Shown here: positions 32,501 through 44,340 of the stretch, piece after piece
How positions within the stretch are numbered: the stretch's first letter is position 1
How the letters are laid out: every line of letters begins with the position of its first letter
Notes under the pieces: model-generated
What the model was told of the DNA's origin: nothing
Databases searched by the model: none
Seen by the model: the letters and a program-made list of their open reading frames with translations, nothing else
Made by a program: the position numbers and the translations under genes
Source of the DNA: Stenogyne calaminthoides
Lineage: Eukaryota; Streptophyta; Magnoliopsida; Lamiales; Lamiaceae
Direction of reading: 5' to 3'
DNA length: 64,000 nucleotides
Assembly (NCBI GenBank): GCA_037126765.1
Contig: JBBCBC010000032.1
Span: 868,001 to 932,000, forward strand

Positions 32501-34558
32501 GAGTGGGATACAAACCAATTCACTTAACATATACTGCTAACAAGTCTTAACTTTTAATCTAGTTCCGGAATAAGGCAATTATTTTATTTAAGTTGTTCAA
32601 TACTTATTAGATGTGATTAATTAATTTTTAAAAAAAATGTGGAAAGGTTAGACAACCCACTAGCAAACTGCCTCACCAATATATTTTCAGGACATTCTCA
32701 TAAGCCCACTTTATAATTCCTCCACGTAGTATTATCAATTATGTTTTAATCACACTTAATTAAAATAACAAATTAAGTAAGATTACGTTTGGCCGTATTA
32801 ATAAAATATATACTAATATCCAAATAAACCTAATCTTGTGTGCCCCTGTTTAACAACCTCATTAACTAACTTACCTGTTGTGCATGCTCCAATAACAGGT
32901 GGGAGTAATGTGGGTTAGTTCTCCTAAACACGATCGACGCCGCCGCCATGGCCGCCGCCGTCTCCGCCGCCACCTCTGTGCCGGGATTCTCCGGATCCAA
33001 CTTGTAGGCCCGCCGCGACGTCGTCATGTCCTCCGGCCGCTGCCAACACAGGTGATCGGTGTCGCCGTCGCCCACCTGAATTAATTAATTAACGTAATTA
33101 TTTAATTTGATTTGATTTGATTTGAAATTAGTGATGATTAGGGTAATTAATTAGCACACAAAACACGAGATAGTAGCGGTTTCGCTTTTAACACGAGTCA
33201 TTTTCTCTGTCGTTCGTTTGAAATTCAACCGACACATAAAAGACTTTGCTTTAGAGATTTTTTTATTTTTTTTTATTTTTATAGAATTAAAGTGACTAGA
33301 AAACAATTTTTATTTACATTTTTGGGGCCATGCAGAAATCAGGGGCGTTGGTTACTGCAGATTTAATGCTCTTGTCAAAGATCTACACTGCTTCTATTCT
33401 CCGGCGTGATTTCGGGACTAATTTAAATTAAAGCCCACATTTCTTTTGGCCCTTTTTCTTCAAAATTATAAAAAAGAAAGAAAAAAATATATCTCCTGCA
33501 TGCTAGACATATATACCATCCTCGAAAATATTTTTGAAACATTCAACTTATATTAATAAAAATAAATTTTATATTTAAAAATAACAAAAATTCATATGAG
33601 ACAATTTTATGCATAAGACGGTGTACAACCTAGCACAAATCACACTCATTTCTCCCCAAATGTTAAAAGTGTTAATGTCTAATGTATATTCTGTCTCACA
33701 GTGAGATTGTCTTAAGCAAGTGTGTCTTTTTTAAAAATGCGTTTGAATTATTGCAAGGTGCATTTAGTGTCTACCAGAACTTAGAAAAAAAAGTTGGGCT
33801 TGTATAACAACTTCATTATACAATTTTTTCCCAACCATTACAGTTAAATAAAATTTTGTTAATGAAACAACTAATATTATCAAATTAATACATACTTTCA
33901 AATTTATAATACCTATTAACTAAACAACTAAACTTTCAAACTAATACCTTTTCAATGGAATAACCAATACTTACTGTGTATAATGTAAATAAATTTGAAA
34001 AGTAGAAAAAATGATGACCTGAGCCCACAAAACATTGGGATGAGTGTGAGCTTTAATGAAATAATCGGTGCCCCATTTGATGGCCTCAAGGGCATGCCGG
34101 AGCTCGCCGGCGGCCGCCAACTCTTGCCGGAATTCAATCACCCCCCACGACAGCATTGTGACGGTGAACGCCATCGGCAATCCGAATTTCACATTATCTC
34201 CGGCGTCATAATACCCTCCCACCAAATCCACCTACACATCATCAATCAAATTAACTACTACAACGGTACTAAATGCATTAATAACAAAAACTAAAAAATG
34301 AAAATCAACAATTGTAATTAAATAAAATAAAGAGACCCCTTGTTCTAGGCCGTCGGTGAGGGCGGAGTGGTGGCGCCAGGTGAGGCGCTGGTTGTAGGGG
34401 AGGCGCCCGGAGCGCTGAGCCTCAAAGTAAAGGAGGCTTTTTGAGAGGGCATCGCTGTAATTAAAGGAAAAAGAAAGGTTGGGAAAGAGGGAAAGGATTG
34501 AAAGGAGTAAGTGTGGGAGAATGGATTTGCTGCATTTGCAACGCCTTTGATCCCCCAT
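29550..34558 (-). CDS. Endo-1,4-beta-glucanase, glycoside hydrolase family 9, class B, 5 exons
   Basis: Exons (minus strand): 34558-34337, 34231-34019, 33075-32875, 31811-31557 and 30206-29550, all with GT-AG junctions in phase 0, giving 516 residues, normal for class B GH9. The start ATG precedes a hydrophobic signal peptide (SILPHLLLSILSLFPNLS). The mature part begins FNYSDALSKSLLYFEAQRSG; the catalytic-Asp motif YYDAGDN, the GH9 signature SYLVGYGPHHPARVHHR and the C-terminal FVQTEACTYNTAPLVGVF with the acidic catalytic residue are present. No membrane anchor or carbohydrate-binding module follows. The product should be secreted and act on beta-1,4-glucans of the cell wall in expansion or wall remodelling; the actual substrate cannot be read. 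Introns host MITEs. Exon 3 is GC-rich with a (GCC/GCG)n run coding AAETAAAMAAAS. Confidence 0.93.
31222..31480. repeat. Stowaway-like repeat in endoglucanase intron 4
   Basis: Begins ACTCCCTTCGTCTCACTCTG and shares its interior (CAATCTCAAATTTAATTG, GGTAATAAAAT-like blocks, CTTTTGATAATAATAA end) with the element around 41970-42783. Its right TIR is not clear. Confidence 0.5.
32130..32325. mobile_element. Fold-back MITE, family F copy in endoglucanase intron 3
   Basis: Arms CAGGTGTACGATGTATTCAT and complement around GCGCACTGTGATGCACATGAG, with the internal spacer AACTATTAATATGAAAA shared by the family. Confidence 0.65.
32550..33260 (-). repeat. Source copy of the GH9 intron/exon-3 repeat
   Basis: This is the part of the endoglucanase gene, exon 3 with flanking intron sequence, that recurs at 8480-9510 and 27190-28350. 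Here the exon is complete and in frame. Confidence 0.7.
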
Positions 34559-34640
34559 TCATGAGTTTCTCTTTAGGCTCTGTCTCTCTCTTTAATTCTT
34601 TCCCTTTTTTTTTCTCATTGGGTGTTTCAGAGTGGCTTCT

Positions 34641-34647
34641 TTATATA
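34641..34647 (-). promoter_or_regulatory. TATA box of endoglucanase gene
   Basis: On the minus strand GCTATATAAAG lies about 85 bases upstream of the ATG, with CT-rich sequence between, a normal plant core-promoter layout. Confidence 0.6.
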
Positions 34648-34829
34648 GCATGCTTCGCACGTGACTTTCAATATTCTTGCATGTTATCATTACTCTTTTT
34701 AATTATTTTTTTTCTTCCTTTTTAGTGAATTAGTTTGTGAATTCTTGATTTTAAAAGCAATTTAATTGAGGGACCAGGGCGATTTCAGGAAAATTATTGA
34801 AGAAAAGTCTCTTCCTATAGTACTAATAA

Positions 34830-35240
34830 GAGCGTGTTCGATTATTGAGTTGAGTAGTGTCATATTCGAATTTGACTCTATTAAAAGACTCGAAACTCAA
34901 AACTTGATTCAAAGTATAAAACTTAATTCTTTTGAAGTAAAAAATTCGAACTGAACTAGATTCGACTCAATAACTTACCTAATATTAATTAAAATTTTAA
35001 TTTATACCTATATTATATTTTAAAATAATTAACATATAATAGGTAAAATAGTAAAATTATATGAACTCGACTAGAATTGTGAGTCTTGACGAGTGTAGTA
35101 ATTAATACCGGGCTCGATCTTGAGCTCGGAAACTACTCTGATAGCTTGAGGTTGACCCACTTGAATTTCAATCAATTTTGAATTTTTTTCGAATTGAACA
35201 CGAGTAGCTCATGAATCAAATCGATTTACTTATACTCCTA
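34830..35240. repeat. GAGCTCGA-rich dispersed repeat, copy 2
   Basis: Diverged, same-orientation homologue of 3880-4250: TTGAGTAGTGTCATATTC, CAATAACTTACCTAATATT, ATAATAGGTAAAAT, GAACACGAGTAGCTC occur in the same order. Confidence 0.6.
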
Positions 35241-35943
35241 ATGATTAAAACGATGATTCATCTTCTCCCTAGGTTTGAAAAATTAATTCATTTTTCATTT
35301 TTATGTTCTTGATATTTTTGTTTTGCTTCATCTTCTCCCTAGGTTTGAAAAAGGAACGATTTTTCTGTTATGTAAAAAAGTAAATTCTCATGGATTTAAT
35401 ATTGATGGAGTGAGATTGAATTTAGGTACATACTATACTATAGACCACCTTATAAAAAAAAAATAGACCACCTTATAAATGTCCTGCGAACTTCATGTGC
35501 ATAAAGTGAATTTAAACAGCTAGGTTGAAAATTCAGATTCTTACCATTGCGGGCTATGTCGTTACTTTTGGAAATCTGAATTCGTCATTCCAATTTATTC
35601 GAGAGACACATTTGTATTAGACAATCTCACGGTGAGATGGAGCATAATTTGAACATGATAATTTAATACTTTAAGATGAGTGAGTATTGATTTGTCATTT
35701 GTGATATATTATATCCGTCTCATAAGAGTTTTTTTATTATTTTAAATATTTAAAAAGGCATGGATGCATCACACAATTATTAATGCCATATTTTCCGAGT
35801 GAAACTGTGCTTTTTACAATTCTTAGTTCTAACCCAAACAGAGAATTATTAAATTATATCCTTGCACAGTATGTGGACAATTTTGAGGTTATGCAACTTA
35901 CTATTTCTGTCACACACACTATAACTAGCTATGCAATTATATA
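35241..35943. other. Intergenic, no gene seen
   Basis: Contains a direct repeat of TTCATCTTCTCCCTAGGTTT at about 35258 and 35327, and no coding frame. Confidence 0.5.
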
Positions 35944-36149
35944 CTTCCTCCGTCCCGCATCAGTTTTCACATTTTTTTTTTGGTTTGTCTCATATTAATT
36001 TTCACACTCCAAAATGAATATTTTTTACACAATTTTTACCCACAATAAAATACACTTATTTACTCATATGCTATTACTTTTTGTATAAAGTATTTTTTAT
36101 TTGTTTGCGGTCCCAAATCAGTGTGAAAACTGATCTGGGACGGAGGGAG
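35944..36149. mobile_element. Stowaway-like MITE (206 bp)
   Basis: TIRs CTTCCTCCGTCCCGCATCAG and complement of CTCCCTCCGTCCCAGATCAG, flanked by TA on both sides, as in Stowaway/Tc1-mariner elements. Confidence 0.85.
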
Positions 36150-36401
36150 TACCTTATTTTAAAGGTGTTTGTTTGAGGCTGTAAGTGTGCGACAGAAATG
36201 CTAATTGTGTAATTCATGAACAGTAAATAATTAATTTGGATCTATGCGCATGTTTAAGTGTTAGGACTTAGGATGCAGAATGTAGTGCGGGCCCCATGCA
36301 CTAGGTAGTATTTTAAACATCATAAAGTGAAATTTTGTAGATGTATATATATGATACTAATAAAACAACCCAGTATGAGAAAGATAATGTTTATGGGTAA
36401 G

Positions 36402-36635
36402 TCTAGTGTGAAAATTTTCATGTATGAAAATTTATAAAATTATCATAAATTAATCATTTAGACTCTAAATATTAAATAATGAACTTTTAATTATGACATA
36501 TTCGGACTGGGTGAACCGTGAATCACTTGGGCCGAGTGAACCATGAACCACTCAATTTTGTCTTACCTTCACCAATTATAAAATTTAATTATAAGTTAAA
36601 GTTTTTTCATGTATGAAAATTTTCATACTAAACTA
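36402..36635. mobile_element. Fold-back MITE with TGAAAATTTTCAT termini
   Basis: TAGTGTGAAAATTTTCATGT at the left is mirrored by ATGAAAATTTTCATACTA at the right, with another short inverted pair (GTGAACCGTGAA, GTGAACCATGAA) inside. Class unknown. Confidence 0.6.
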
Positions 36636-37148
36636 TGTCAATTTTTATATATTTTGAAATTCTTCTGCAAAATCCTCCACAACAAACAAATAAGAGATTT
36701 CGAATCCAAAATCCTTTTGTTCGTCGTTTTGCAATCGAGACCATTAATTTTGAAAAAGAATAGGTTTTAATAAAACTTGTTTATAATATGAAAGTTATAT
36801 TATTATATTTATAAATTAATATCATAATATTTATTAATTGATATTATTATACTTATAAATTGATATCGATATTAACTGATAAATGTAGTGGTATCAATTA
36901 ATAAGTATGATAAGTATCAATTTCATAATATGATAAGTTTCGCACGAGAGTTTGTGTTGGAAGAATATTTGATGAATATTGTGAATTTGGTGGTTGTTGG
37001 TTGTTGCACTCTTCCTCCCGCTTTGATTAACGTTCATGAAAATTGTGTGCAGCATTTCAATAAAATTATAATAAAGGCAAGTATTAAGCTATTATTTTTT
37101 GTATACACTGAAACTCGATTTTCATTCAAACATAAAGCTGGAATTAGA

Positions 37149-37360
37149 GTGGGTCTCATGTACACTAATTTCACCGTGCACTCCATAGTGTAATTTAGAA
37201 TCATACAATTTGTTACACTGAATGTGCAATTTATTTACATTTAATCCTGCAACTAGTTTTTCGTATTAATGGTTGTACGGTTCAGTGTAAATAAATTATA
37301 TATTCTTATACAACAAATTGCATGATTCTAAAATATATTATGGAGTGCACGGTACTCTAG
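37149..37360. mobile_element. Fold-back MITE, family F, best-preserved copy
   Basis: GTGGGTCTCATGTACAC at the left. Arms GTGCACTCCATAGTGTAATT and complement of GTGCACTCCATAATATATTT pair over about 75 bases. The terminal GTGGGTCTCATG also ends the copy at 42234 in inverted form. Confidence 0.75.
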
Positions 37361-38446
37361 CGATGTAACTGATATTTCAATTAAATTCAACAAAGGTTAT
37401 AGGAACTGAGAAAAGTGAAACTGATAATACTTTTTTTATTTCATTTTTGTTTGTTGACATGAATTTGAGAAATTGTGATCTGTTGGGTTGGCATTTAGCA
37501 ACGCAGGGTGAAATACAGAGATTGAGATCTGATAAATAAAGGAAAAATTATTAATAAGTATAAAATTTGGAATCAAACTTACTAATATGTATAAAATAAA
37601 TTGCATATGCAGTCTAAGTTGCACATGAAAATATAAATATATAAACATATGTTTAACTATTTTACATCTACTAGTAAGTTGCAAGCTTGAAATATATCTA
37701 TCAATAACTCTCCCATAAATAAATTGTGAAAGAAAGGAATATATATTTATTTTATTAGTTATTGAATAGCATGTTGGTGTATTTACCATAATTTGTGAGC
37801 TCCTTATGATTTCTCACTAGAATAATTTTCATAGCGACCGTCAAATAAATAGTGATGACATCATCAAACATGGGCAGACAATGCACTCTATTCCACACGT
37901 ACGCGACGACTTTATGTATGCATACGCAGCATAGCTGATGTCTGATAAATACATAAAGATGATTAAAAAAAAAAAGAACATACTAAGGGGTCGTTTGGTT
38001 GTATGGATATGAATATGATATAAGGGTATAAGAAATAATGGAGATAGATAGGAGGATATGTGAATATTAAATGTTTCATTCAAAAATATTAACCGCTAGA
38101 TGAAATTCGAACCAATAATGTAGTTAAACTATTTTGCACAATACCATCGAAATATACTAGGTATATTTTCTTCACTCTTGATCTTGTTTCTTTAATCTAA
38201 ATTATTTGAATTTAGCATGCAAAATCAAACTTCCGATAATTCAAGAGACTACTATTTCACCAAAATTCGTCCTTATGTGTGAACTTTCATAATAGATTAA
38301 CGCCCACTACTCTACTCGCTCATGTATCTCGATGAATTTGACAACATATATTATCACCCAGTCTTAACATGCTTGTGCCAAGACACAAACTGAACAAAGA
38401 TGTATCAGCAAATCAGATCATTATGAGCACACAACCGACATCTTTC
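37361..38446. other. Intergenic, no gene seen
   Basis: AT-rich. Near 37987 GGGGTCGTTTGGTTGTATGG looks like a single PIF/hAT-type MITE terminus without a visible partner. Confidence 0.4.
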
Positions 38447-38785
38447 TCAGTACAGAGACGAATCAAATGTTAGACGACTAGCCACCGGTCTACTAAATTT
38501 ATACAATCTTCTAGAGAAAGTAAAAGTGAGGGGAAATCTGGACCAAGGTCGAAAATGGTTATAAAAGCCCCAGATTTTGATCCAGCGGGCTAGGCAAATC
38601 GTGATAACGGGCAGTGAGTATTGTGCATGGCCTGAGGCAAACACGAACTTGACATTGGGACTGCAAGACTTGTACAAAGTAATCATAGAAACATACTTTT
38701 GCACACATGAAAGCATCTGGCTTTTGAAAAACTGGTTAAGATGTGTTTCTAACTTTTCACCTCCTAAAATATAATAAATCACCAA
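38447..38785 (-). other. Unassigned open region downstream of SUMO
   Basis: A 112-codon minus-strand frame and a 65-codon plus-strand frame overlap here. The base composition is less AT-rich than the flanks. Neither translation resembles a family I know. It may be a transcribed 3' region of the SUMO gene or an old exon. Confidence 0.25.
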
Positions 38786-39050
38786 AATATTCCATGAATC
38801 TAGTTATTTTTCTGCAAAATTAAGCAAGAAAACAGATAGCCAGTGGCAAAAATGCAAATTCAAACTCAGTTACCATGACATAGATAGCACTTTGTTCAAT
38901 GGAAGAACAATTTTCAGTACCAATATAGTAAGATAATACTATGTTCTTAGAATCTGAAAAGACTAGTGTCTCAGACATTGAACTCATGCAATTAAAAGGA
39001 AGTCTAGAAGACGTTTTATATTACAAGTTATAGCTCCTCCTATTATACCA

Positions 39051-41568
39051 TTAAGCAGCAGCACCTCCGGTCTGATGCAGCATTGCATCTATCTCATCAC
39101 CATCCTCCATTTCCAGCTAAAAAAAAGAAAGTCAAATAATTAAATGAGATAGTGTCCATCAAAATTATGGATGTGTGGTTGGGGTTGGGGGGAAGGGGTT
39201 TCACCTCATCTGGGGATTGCTCAGGTCGAAGGCGACGTCCATCAAAGAGAAAAGCAATAGCATTAAAGTCCATGGATTGTCGGTCACAATAAGCATTCAT
39301 GAGTTTCTTCAGCTGTGTGTTTCTCTTAATCCTGAAAAACACCTCATTCCCATCCTACAAAATGCAATCAGAAATATTTAATTCGTTAAACAGCTTCCAA
39401 AAAATAAATTCACTAGAAAATCACATAATTCATGTAACTATGAACTCAAAATATCCAATATTCAGCTAATATAATCAACGATAAAGAGCAAAAGACACAG
39501 AATATATATCCAGCTAATCTCTGCATTGAATATGCTAGTACATTCACATAGGAAGGGAGGGGGGATTGTTTCATCTATTTATCAGACCGTATACCAAAAA
39601 TGAAGTTTTGTTCATACGCAAGAAGGTTACGACATATTTACAAGCTACTGAATAAAACAAACACTGAATAAAACAAACAGAAGATTGTGAGCTCAATTTA
39701 GAACATAGATACTTAGGTTTAATGGCGTACCATTCATCACGACAATTTCTTACCCGCAATTTGGCTGGGTAATTATTACATTGACCCAGTAGAATCTTTA
39801 AAAGCATATTGCTTATGATATAACAACATGACAAAGTTATGCTGCTATAGACAATAAGAAAGGAATAATGATAATTCTTAAGAAAAATAGATTATAGATT
39901 AATACCCCAAAAAGCATCAAAAGCAGACATTGACAGAAAGGTAGTTAAAAGCAAGCACTTAAGTGCATAGAGCGAGGCATGAAACCATGCTATCGCTTTA
40001 CACTATCCAGGCTACGTGAGTTCACTGAAGCAGCTTTTCTTACTGTTTTCTTGAAGATGGAAACAGAATAAACAGCATGGAATCAGACTTGGCTAGGGTT
40101 TTTTTTGTTGTTTCTAGGCTTATCCCATTATTAATTTATAAAAGTTCATTCAGAATTAATCAAGCTCTTAATCCAAATTATAAAGCCAAGCCCCAGAGTC
40201 AAAAAAAAAGAAAAATAAAACAGTGATGAACTAGGGCAACTGTTAATCAGGGGGGTACACTTCTTTTTCCTTCTCAGGAAAAGACAATCAAAGTTTTTGC
40301 CATGCTCTACAATTCTAAACGCTTTAGAAGACGGAAGTCCTCATGCTATGATCTTATTTTATATTATTATGTCTTTTTTATGAGAAAAATATTTTTTTTA
40401 TATATAAATATATTATATAAATGTATGAGTGAAGAACATGCTTTTTTTGTGCTTTGCGCTTACAGCGTTAGTGACTGTGGCCCTTAGTACTTTGAATGTG
40501 CTTTTCGCTTTTCACTACCTTGATCAACATATAAACATACATACTTCAATAGCAACAACAAACTAGAGAAAAGCAATGATTAAGTCCTTGAACCAGTATT
40601 AACCAAAAACCAAAAAGCTTATAAGCTGTGACAGCAATACTATAAGCTTACACCCCACCATAAATCCTCGAAACAGTATAACTTCACAAGAATGGTATCA
40701 AACACTCTAAAAGGATCCTTGAAAAGACATCATGGAAAAAAAAGATGAACATGAATCAGTTTATATAATAAAGGATTTGTTCTTCATCAACGGTCATCCT
40801 TTAAGAGTGTAGTGCACAAATGATGGATCCAGGGGAGTAGAGGGACTTTGACATTTGTTGAGTAGGCTTTTAAATTTTGTTTAACTAAAATTATATACCA
40901 TACAATTTGTTTACTAAGCCTATTTACTTCTATCATAATTCACAATAAGTACTATTGTAGAAGCCTTCATTAAGATGAAATAAGGCTAGTAGAAGGTCTT
41001 AGTTAAAAAAAAAAAAAAGAGTTGGGGCTTCGTAAAGAACTAAAAATCAATACATTCAATGTTCCAAACCAAAAGTTGAAACTAAGATTACCAACACCCA
41101 AAGACAAATCAAATTACTCAACGGAGTTCAAGTTTTAATTACCTCAACAATGAGCAACAGCAACGAACTTGATGAAGAAGAAAACAGAAAACTCGCAAAA
41201 GCAGAAACTAAAGAGATACTTCAAGATAAAAACCAACCAGTAATCAACCAGTGTCAACTAAATCACGTAGAAGTAATCGAATACATAATTCCTACTTCCG
41301 TTACTAAACAATAAATCCTCAACCCCGCTACGAATTAACCGCAGAATTTCCACATAAAATCTCACATCATTCGAATCAATAATAGCAGAAAAGGGGGAAA
41401 ACCCCCAGTAAAAACAACAAAAAAACAAGCAAACAAACATTCAACACTAAAAACAGACGCATTTACTAAAATCGAAAGGGGGAAAAGCGTGAAAACCTGT
41501 CCTTTGACTTTGAGATTGATGTGGGCGGCTGAATCGGCGGGCTTCTTGTCTTCCTCAACACCTGACAT
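39051..41568 (-). CDS. Small ubiquitin-related modifier (SUMO), 3 exons
   Basis: Exons (minus): 41568-41497, 39354-39205 and 39116-39051, phase 0, GT-AG; 95 residues. The N-terminal MSGVEEDKKPAD tail is followed by the ubiquitin fold (HINLKVKGQDGNEVFFRIK, LKKLMNAYCDRQSMDFNAIA, FLFDGRRLRPEQSPDELEM) and ends MLHQTGGAAA. Processing by a SUMO protease after the di-Gly would expose the C-terminus for conjugation to lysines of nuclear and other targets through E1 (SAE) and E2 (SCE1). Sequence and intron positions match the canonical plant SUMO1/2 type. Intron 1 is long (about 2.1 kb) and AT-rich, with no second gene seen in it. No lesion. Confidence 0.97.
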
Positions 41569-41691
41569 TCTTTCAGTCGCGATTAATCGGCTTTGCCCTT
41601 TGGTTCTTCGTTTTAGTGAACCCTATTTGCTATGGCGATTGAGAGTTCCGAGTTGTTAAAAGGATTTGATATCGAAGAATATTATTAAACA

Positions 41692-41698
41692 TTTATAC
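41692..41698 (-). promoter_or_regulatory. Candidate TATA box of SUMO gene
   Basis: Minus-strand GGTATAAATG about 125 bases before the ATG; plausible, unproven. Confidence 0.4.
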
Positions 41699-42009
41699 CT
41701 AGAAAAAAGACTGCGTAATTTATAACCCATCTTTATCATCCAAATATTTGAATTCCAGCCCATCTATTGGGCTTACTTGGGGTTGGATTGTGCGTAATTT
41801 GGCCCAAGTTAAGTGTATTTGATTTGAGAAGATATTAGAATTTGGTAAATTAATAGCAATGGGTGTGTGTTGAGATTTAAATTATGATAAATTTACTTTA
41901 ATTATATAGTAGTATCAAATTAGTATGTAGTCATGCGTACTACGCGGTATAAAAGAAAAGGTTATATATTTCACCCGTCCCTAATTAAATTAAACATTTA
42001 TAAAGAGGT

Positions 42010-42234
42010 TAGGTCTTGTATGTACCCGGTGCACCGTGCACTCATAATACATTTTAGAAGCGTGTAACTTATTATGATGAAAAGTGTGACTTATATAAAC
42101 AAAAAAGTGCAACTGTTAATATGAAAACATAGTTGCATGCTTCTGTTTTCAATAGTTGCATGTTTCTATTTTGTATAGTCGCACGCTTATAAAATGCACT
42201 ATCAGTGTATAGTGCACCCACATGAGACCCACTC
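42010..42234. mobile_element. Fold-back MITE, family F copy
   Basis: GTACCCGGTGCACCGTGCAC at the left, CATGAGACCCACTC at the right, arms pairing around TTTTAGAAGCGTG and CACGCTTATAAAATG. Confidence 0.7.
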
Positions 42235-42449
42235 TTATAAAAAAAGTCTGTCTCAAACTCAATCGAAAATTTCTATAAAAGGTAATAAAATATTTTTTTT
42301 TCTTTTATCTATACCCCCAAATACCTCAATATTACACTCAATGTCATTAATTTTTCAACTCTAAAGTCAATTTTATCTCAATTTATTTACATTCCATTAC
42401 TTTTACCATTTAACCCCACCAAAAAGCAATTTTATCTATTTTAATAATA

Positions 42450-42713
42450 CTCCCTCCGTCCCAATCATAATGACATTTTTACTGTTCATAAGGATTTAGT
42501 GGAATAGTGATAAAGTGGTGGGGTAGGAAGAATTTTTTATTAGTATTTTATATGATAAAGTGATAAAGTGATGAGTAATTGGGGGTAGAAAGTGTTATTT
42601 ATTAATATTTTATGTGATAAAGTGATAAAGTAATAAAGTGTGTAAGTAACTTTACCATTATGATTGGGACGAAAATATGAGGTACTTTACCATTATGATT
42701 GAGACGGAGGGAG
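42450..42713. mobile_element. Stowaway MITE (264 bp) with TA duplication
   Basis: TIRs CTCCCTCCGTCCCAATCATA and complement of CTCCCTCCGTCTCAATCATA, flanked by TA at 42448-42449 and 42714-42715. Confidence 0.9.
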
Positions 42714-43079
42714 TAATAAATATTTTTAAAAAAAAATATTCGTGTATATAGTAAATATTCAATCGTGTTAGGGACGGGGGAATATTATTTATTAAAATTA
42801 AATATTTCTTTTTCTTCTCAACCAATTTCATGTTTCATTCTCAATTTGTTGTCATGTGTTATTTTAAATCTTATGAAAAGCTGACATGTGTCATCCTCAA
42901 TTTGCCTCCACGTGTTATTTAAATTTGACATGATTTTTTTTTTTAAGCAGAGGAGTTAACTTTATTGAGCAAGAAATAAGAGTACAGAGCAACAATAACA
43001 AGCTAACACCTCTAAACAAAAGAACTAACTCAACCAAAATGAATGGGCAAGTACAATTGAAGAAAAAACGAACTAAATA

Positions 43080-43300
43080 TAATATTTTTTATACAATAAA
43101 AATACATATCTTTCAATTATCACAATCAATACTCTTTAGTAATATAAGTCACATTTTTTAATTAATTTTACAATTTTTTATGTGAAATTTGTTAATCCTA
43201 TACATTATTTGGTACAAAATATGTTGAGTCAATTTTATGACAAATTTTTAAGGATACATCGTTGATCGTTCACTTAATAGAAGTGAAATTACAAAACTTT
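43080..43300. repeat. Dispersed AT-rich repeat, copy 1 (partner at 54070-54310)
   Basis: Shared blocks with 54070-54310: CTTTAGTAATATAAGTCACA, TTTTATGTGAAATTTGTTAA/TTTGTATGAAATTTATTTAC and CCTATAC. Confidence 0.6.
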
Positions 43301-43424
43301 CACGTCTCTTCTTGGGGGCTGTATTGATAATTCATTATGATATGCAAGGCTTAGTGTTGTGAGTGGTGCGTAGATCATTTCCAACCTCAACTAGATAAAC
43401 TCAACAAATGAATCGTTGGGTCTG

Positions 43425-44340
43425 GTTGTAAAAAAAATTGTGTTTTAAAAAAGTGATTTAATTTAGTGATGGCGAGAAAAGAAATTGTTTAATAGTGAAA
43501 GGATTTAGTTGTAAAAAATTGTGTTTTGAGAAAGTGATTTGCTTTAGTGATGGTGAGAAAAAGATTATTTAATAGCAAGGGTGTAGAAGTAGGAAATCAG
43601 TAGGCGGGCGGTTCCTGACCGCCTAGGCGCCGCCTAGATCCAATTTTAATTTTTTTTAATATTTTTTATTATTGGTTTGTGAGGCCTATTTCTTAATTAA
43701 ATTAAAAATGTTGAAAGCCTAAAATGAGAACGAAACTCCCCCTCAAAAGCACACCACACCCCAATATTAAGTTAATATTTCTCATTGCTTAGCTTACCAT
43801 TGACGCTATTTCTCTTTCCCTCACACCCAAACTCCCACTCGGCCACTCCACACCAAACCATCTCCACCACCACACTGTCAATTTTCAATTTTTCTTGCCA
43901 AATACGTGTCTAAAAAATTAAGGTTGCAAGTTTTTCAGTTTTTAATTATCGAGAAGTGAGAATTTAAATGGAAAAAAAATACAAATCTGTCTGCCGACTG
44001 TCCGCCTAGGCGCCGCCTAAGCCCGCCTAAACGACGCCTGGCACCGGAACCGCGTAGAAGGGCCGATTAGAGTAAAAGCTGGGCGGCCGGCGGCAGCCTA
44101 GAGCAATTTTTACGACACTGTTTAATAGTGAAAATGATTAGTGTTTGTAAAATTAGTATGAAGTAGATGTTAAGTGTTTGTTAAAATATTTAAATAGAGT
44201 AAATTATTAGTGAGAAGCTATAATTACCTAGAAGCATACTCAAAGGTGGTGTTTGTAAGAAAATATATTATGAGAAATTGATTTAATTTAATGATAATGA
44301 GAAAATTTGTTTAATAGTAAAAATGATGAATGTGTTGTAA
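43425..44340. repeat. Degenerate about 80-bp repeat array with inserted CCGCCTAGGCGC element
   Basis: Units GTTGTAAAAAATTGTGTTTT and TTTAGTGATGGCGAGAAAAG recur at about 43425, 43508 and 44245. Between them, about 43595-44110, lies a segment with two inverted GC-rich palindromes (CCGCCTAGGCGCCGCC) about 390 bases apart, flanked by GTAGAAG copies at 43589 and about 44054. It is probably a MITE. Confidence 0.5.

Larger units (their letters stand above)
41970..42783. mobile_element. Stowaway-like element with two nested MITEs
   Basis: Outer ends ACCCGTCCCTAATTAAATT and complement of CCCCCGTCCCTAACACGATT. The interior outside the nested parts is homologous to 31222-31480. It holds family F at 42010-42234 and a second Stowaway at 42450-42713. 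Confidence 0.6.
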
